DNA from: Christiangramia flava JLT2011
GTDB lineage: Bacteria > Bacteroidota > Bacteroidia > Flavobacteriales > Flavobacteriaceae
Length of the DNA stretch: 64,000 nucleotides
Reading direction: 5' to 3'
Assembly (NCBI RefSeq): GCF_001951155.1
Contig: NZ_CP016359.1
Location: forward strand, 2,752,001 to 2,816,000
A program made the translations under genes and the position numbers. Below, piece after piece: positions 60,587 to 64,000 of this stretch. The first letter of the stretch is position 1. Every line of letters begins with the position of its first letter. The notes under the pieces are model-generated. The model searched no databases, was not told the DNA's origin, and worked only from the letters and a program-made list of their open reading frames with translations.

Positions 60587-62908
60587 TTGGAGTCATATTT
60601 AGCCGAATTAAATGATGCACAGAGGGCACCGGTGCTGCAGAAGGATGGGCCCATGATCGTAATTGCCGGAGCGGGTTCCGGGAAAACCAGGGTGCTTACC
60701 TTTAGGATCGCTTACCTGATGGAACAGGGCGTGGATCCTTTCAATATCCTGTCGCTTACTTTTACCAATAAGGCGGCGCGGGAAATGAAACAGCGTATTG
60801 CGAAGATCGTAGGGAACAGCGAGGCCAAAAATTTATGGATGGGAACTTTCCATTCGGTTTTTGCCAAGATCCTGCGTTTTGAGGCTGATAAGTTAGGGTA
60901 TCCCTCCAATTTTACCATTTATGACACACAGGATTCGCAGAGCGTGATTCGTGCGATCATTAAAGATTTTAGGCTGGACAAAGATGTGTATAAATACAAA
61001 CAGGTCTATAGCCGGATTTCTTCCTATAAGAATAGCCTGATCACGGTCAAGGCTTATTTTCAGAACCCGGAATTGCAGGAGGCCGACGCCATGTCGAAGA
61101 AGCCGAGACTCGGAGAGATCTATAAAGAATATGTGGAGCGTTGTTTTAAGGCCGGGGCCATGGATTTTGATGACCTGCTCTTGAAAACCAACGAACTGCT
61201 GAATCGTTTCCCGGATGTGCTTCAGAAGTACCAGAATCGTTTTCGGTATATTCTGGTAGATGAGTACCAGGATACGAACCACAGCCAGTACCTGATCGTG
61301 CGAGCTCTTTCAGATAAATTTCAGAATATTTGCGTGGTAGGGGATGACGCACAGAGTATCTACGCCTTCCGTGGAGCAAATATCAACAATATCCTGAATT
61401 TCCAGAAAGATTATGAAGATGTGCAGATGTATCGTTTGGAACAGAATTATCGTTCTACCAGGAATATTGTGAATGCTGCCAACTCGATCATTGATAAGAA
61501 CAAGACGAAGCTGGAAAAAGTGGTGTGGACGGCCAATGATGACGGCCCGAAGATCATCGTAAACCGCCTGCTTACAGATGGGGAAGAAGGGCGTTACGTG
61601 GCGAGTTCCATTTTCGAGAACAAAATGCAGAACCAGCTGAATAACGGTGATTTTGCCATTTTGTACCGAACCAATGCGCAAAGTAGGGCAATGGAAGACG
61701 CGCTGCGGAAAAAGGATATCCCGTACCGAATTTACGGCGGACTTTCTTTTTACCAGCGCAAGGAAATCAAGGACGTGCTGGCTTATTTAAGGTTGATCCT
61801 GAACCCGAAAGATGAGGAAGCACTGAAGAGGGTGATCAATTATCCTGCTCGTGGAATTGGTGCTACGACACTGGATCGATTGAGCATTGCGGCCAATGAG
61901 CACGGTCGTTCTATTTTTGAAGTGATCGAAAACCTGAATAACTTAAACCTGAGTATCAATCGTGGTACCCAGACGAAACTGGAGAATTTCGTGAACATGA
62001 TCAAAAGTTTCGCAATCCTGAACCAAACCAGCGATGCCTTTCAGGTAGCTGAAACGGTCACGCGAAAGACCGGATTGGTGCAGGAACTGAAGAAGGACGG
62101 AACACCCGAAGGAATTGCCCGGATCGAAAATATTGAAGAATTGCTGAATGGTATCCGCGATTTTGTGGAAGGACAGAAAGAACTGGCTGATGCCACCGGC
62201 TCACTTTCCGAATTCCTGGAAGATGTTGCGCTGGCTACGGATATGGACAAGGATACTTCAGATGAAGATCGCGTGGCTTTGATGACCATTCACCTTGCGA
62301 AGGGGCTGGAGTTTCCGTACGTGTACATCGTTGGGATGGAGGAAGACCTTTTTCCGTCGGCTATGAGTATGAATACCCGAAGCGAACTGGAAGAAGAACG
62401 CCGTTTATTTTATGTTGCGCTTACACGGGCCGAAACGCAGGCTTATCTCACCTATACGCAGTCACGATATCGCTGGGGGAAACTCGTAGATGCCGAGCCC
62501 AGCCGATTTATAGAGGAGATCGATGATCAGTACCTCGATATGATGGTGCCACAGGATGATTACAAATACAAACCGCTCATTAATACCGATATTTTTGGGG
62601 ACGAAGTGGATAAGTCAAAGCTCAGGCAGCAGAAACCAGCCAATGGCACCCCTCCACCTTCCCATAAACCCAGTGATGAGCAATTACGAAAACTGCGAAA
62701 ACTGAAACCTGCGGCCAATGAACCGGCAAAAGCCCGAAATACCATTGAATTGTCTCAGGGCGATGAAGTGGAGCACATGCGCTTCGGAAAAGGAAAAGTA
62801 CTGAGCCTGGAAGGAGTGGGGCAGGACCGTAAAGCCGAGATCGATTTTCAGCAGGGAGGCATCAAAAAGCTTCTGCTGCGCTTCGCGAAACTGAAGGTAC
62901 TGTCGTGA
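60587..62908 (+). CDS. UvrD/PcrA-type DNA helicase
   Basis: A 773-residue superfamily 1A helicase for DNA repair, starting at TTG 60587 (MESYLAELNDAQR), with no better in-frame start. Motifs: Walker A AGAGSGKTR (about residues 27-35), DEYQDTN (II), VGDDAQSIYAFRGA (III), NYRSTRNI (IV), HLAKGLEF (V) and VALTRAE (VI). The end carries the Tudor-like DEVEHMRFGKGKVLSLEG segment typical of PcrA that contacts RNA polymerase. Length is normal. UvrD versus PcrA naming is a matter of convention. Confidence 0.95.
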   Translation: MESYLAELNDAQRAPVLQKDGPMIVIAGAGSGKTRVLTFRIAYLMEQGVDPFNILSLTFTNKAAREMKQRIAKIVGNSEAKNLWMGTFHSVFAKILRFEADKLGYPSNFTIYDTQDSQSVIRAIIKDFRLDKDVYKYKQVYSRISSYKNSLITVKAYFQNPELQEADAMSKKPRLGEIYKEYVERCFKAGAMDFDDLLLKTNELLNRFPDVLQKYQNRFRYILVDEYQDTNHSQYLIVRALSDKFQNICVVGDDAQSIYAFRGANINNILNFQKDYEDVQMYRLEQNYRSTRNIVNAANSIIDKNKTKLEKVVWTANDDGPKIIVNRLLTDGEEGRYVASSIFENKMQNQLNNGDFAILYRTNAQSRAMEDALRKKDIPYRIYGGLSFYQRKEIKDVLAYLRLILNPKDEEALKRVINYPARGIGATTLDRLSIAANEHGRSIFEVIENLNNLNLSINRGTQTKLENFVNMIKSFAILNQTSDAFQVAETVTRKTGLVQELKKDGTPEGIARIENIEELLNGIRDFVEGQKELADATGSLSEFLEDVALATDMDKDTSDEDRVALMTIHLAKGLEFPYVYIVGMEEDLFPSAMSMNTRSELEEERRLFYVALTRAETQAYLTYTQSRYRWGKLVDAEPSRFIEEIDDQYLDMMVPQDDYKYKPLINTDIFGDEVDKSKLRQQKPANGTPPPSHKPSDEQLRKLRKLKPAANEPAKARNTIELSQGDEVEHMRFGKGKVLSLEGVGQDRKAEIDFQQGGIKKLLLRFAKLKVLS

Positions 62909-62978
62909 TGAACTGTCGTTAAACTTCTGTTATTTAGCCAAAATCCGACTAGGTTTCTTAGTATCTTCAAGAGAAAAA

Positions 62979-63188
62979 ATGATACGAGAAGGAAGCACAG
63001 TAAAATGGAAATGGGGTAATGGAACTGCCAAAGGAGAGGTTATTTCCACCTACACCAAGAAAGTGACCAAAACCATTGATGGCAGTGAAATTACGCGTGA
63101 AGGTGAAGAGGGTAACAAAGCCCTGTACATCAAACAGGATGACGGGAGCAAAGTGCTAAAACTGGAAAGCGAAGTTGACAAAGCCTGA
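62979..63188 (+). CDS. DUF2945 (Tudor-like) small protein
   Basis: A 69-residue protein with the DUF2945/hypervirulence-associated Tudor-like pattern: GSTVKWKWGNGTAKGEV, a middle TKKVTKTIDGSEITR and NKALYIKQDDG. These small beta-barrels have no settled role. It lies 70 bp after the helicase gene, itself ending in a Tudor-like domain, and 46 bp before the TsaC/YciO gene. Confidence 0.85.
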   Translation: MIREGSTVKWKWGNGTAKGEVISTYTKKVTKTIDGSEITREGEEGNKALYIKQDDGSKVLKLESEVDKA

Positions 63189-63234
63189 TATTTTACTGAA
63201 GCAATTCGAAACTTATAATCTTAAATAACTAGCC

Positions 63235-63855
63235 ATGGCCGAATTACTTCGAATATATAACGAAAACCCTAGTCCGAAACTTATTCAGCAGGTGGTGGAA
63301 ACCTTACGGGATGGCGGCCTGGTGATCTATCCGACCGATACGGTCTATGGTCTGGGCTGCGATATTACCAATGTGAGTGCCCTGGAAAAGATCGCGCAGA
63401 TCAAAAACGTGAAGCTGGAAAAGGCCAATTTTTCCTTTATCTGCGAAGACCTGAGCAATCTTTCAGATTATGTCAAGCAAATCGATACTGCGACTTTCAA
63501 GATTCTGAAACGTTGCCTGCCGGGTCCTTACACTTTTATTTTACCTGGCGGAAACAATCTTCCGAAGATCTTCAAAAAAAAGAAAACGGTGGGGATCAGG
63601 GTGCCTGATAATAATATTTGTAAAGCCATAGTGGCAGGGCTGGGCAACCCGATCGTTTCTACATCGATAAGAGATGAAGACGAGGTACTTGAATATACCA
63701 CTGATCCTGAACTGATCAAGGAAAAATGGGATAAGCTCGTGGATATTGTGGTAGATGGTGGCTATGGCGATAATATTCCTTCCACAGTCATTGACCTTTC
63801 TACGCCGGAACCTGAAGTGATTAGGGAAGGTAAGGGTAGTATCGAAATCATGTAA
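63235..63855 (+). CDS. TsaC/YciO-family (Sua5/YrdC) protein, L-threonylcarbamoyladenylate synthase-like
   Basis: A 206-residue protein of the YrdC fold. TsaC makes threonylcarbamoyl-AMP for the t6A37 modification of ANN-decoding tRNAs. Recognisable segments are LVIYPTDTVYGLGCD, a Lys-rich ANFSFICEDLSNLSDY, GPYTFILP, KTVGIRVPDN and PIVSTS. The STS ending of the last motif and the LEKANFSF segment lean toward the YciO subgroup rather than classical TsaC/Sua5, whose exact function is less clear. No C-terminal Sua5 domain is present. Confidence 0.85.
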   Translation: MAELLRIYNENPSPKLIQQVVETLRDGGLVIYPTDTVYGLGCDITNVSALEKIAQIKNVKLEKANFSFICEDLSNLSDYVKQIDTATFKILKRCLPGPYTFILPGGNNLPKIFKKKKTVGIRVPDNNICKAIVAGLGNPIVSTSIRDEDEVLEYTTDPELIKEKWDKLVDIVVDGGYGDNIPSTVIDLSTPEPEVIREGKGSIEIM

Positions 63856-63952
63856 TTTGTGAAGCTTTAAGAAAGTAAGTTAATTGCCTGCTAAATGCCT
63901 TAAATTCTTTTTCTAAGACCCTTTTTCTTACGTACTTATAGAAAAAAGAGTT

Positions 63953-64000
63953 ATGAGCTTTATTGAAACAACCAGTACGGAAAAAGGAAAAAACCTCCAG
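63953..64000 (+). CDS. Start of an unidentified gene, truncated by the window end
   Basis: An ATG at 63953 opens a frame (MSFIETTSTEKGKN...) with no stop to the end of the window. Only 16 codons are visible, so no family can be assigned. Upstream, 63856-63952 is AT-rich with no clear terminator or promoter motif. Confidence 0.4.
   Translation, partial: MSFIETTSTEKGKNLQ

Overview
This 64 kb window looks like chromosome from a Bacteroidetes species of the family Flavobacteriaceae, probably a marine relative of Gramella/Christiangramia or Salegentibacter. That placement is inferred from protein content. Supporting signs are Bacteroidetes-type promoter motifs (TAnnTTTG with an upstream TTG/TTTG), A-rich start regions without Shine-Dalgarno sequences, several lipoproteins with Bacteroidetes-style Cys sites, and families typical of the group (DUF4369, DUF3467, DUF4136, Mqo, stand-alone FMN glutamate synthase-like protein, patatin-like pairs). 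I see no prophage, transposon, CRISPR array, rRNA or replication origin. Coding density is very high and no gene-free gap exceeds 300 bp.

Region 1 (1-2.6 kb): the 3' part of a lipoprotein alpha-amylase of striking archaeal (Pyrococcus-like) type, a Xer-type tyrosine recombinase and a short ribosome hibernation factor. Region 2 (2.6-16.2 kb): the core information-processing block, in the order tRNA-Thr, tRNA-Tyr, tRNA-Gly, tRNA-Thr, tuf, tRNA-Trp, secE, nusG, rplK, rplA, rplJ, rplL, rpoB, rpoC, closed by a strong terminator. Several intergenic hairpins inside it may set expression ratios. Region 3 (16.2-25.7 kb): DinB-like and DUF3467 proteins, a dipeptide epimerase coupled to an AONS-like PLP enzyme, a Na+/alanine symporter, release factor 3, an exported OmpA-domain protein with an unusual N-terminal domain, and a coupled idi-queD-bcp operon, followed by a small gene running into a second tRNA-Thr.

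Region 4 (25.7-34.6 kb), mostly minus strand: malate:quinone oxidoreductase, a DUF4369 lipoprotein, a DUF819 membrane protein, and a tight five-gene operon SPFH / PH-like membrane protein / alpha-beta hydrolase / 56-residue Arc-type ribbon-helix-helix protein / HAD phosphatase. Then come S1/P1 nuclease, AlkB and a DoxX-like protein. Region 5 (34.7-45.8 kb): a TPR hybrid histidine kinase, a DUF6503-like lipoprotein beside htpG, a TetR-like regulator with an AarF/UbiB kinase, a FabH-like synthase, small membrane or cytosolic proteins, a fasciclin protein and a DUF4136 lipoprotein. Region 6 (45.8-64 kb): pheT, a TPR protein, a lipoprotein, recG, an M1 aminopeptidase translationally coupled to two tandem patatin paralogues, a glutamate synthase-like protein, an exported M20 hydrolase with an exported DsrE-like protein, a UvrD/PcrA helicase, a DUF2945 protein, a TsaC/YciO-family protein and the first codons of one more gene.

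The features most worth following up are the OmpA fusion protein at 22.3 kb, the SPFH-Arc operon with helically phased direct repeats at its start, the archaeal-type amylase with a putative surface-export signal, the tandem patatins, and a set of five convergent gene pairs whose coding regions abut or overlap. All functional names come from recognising sequence motifs by eye; no database search was run.
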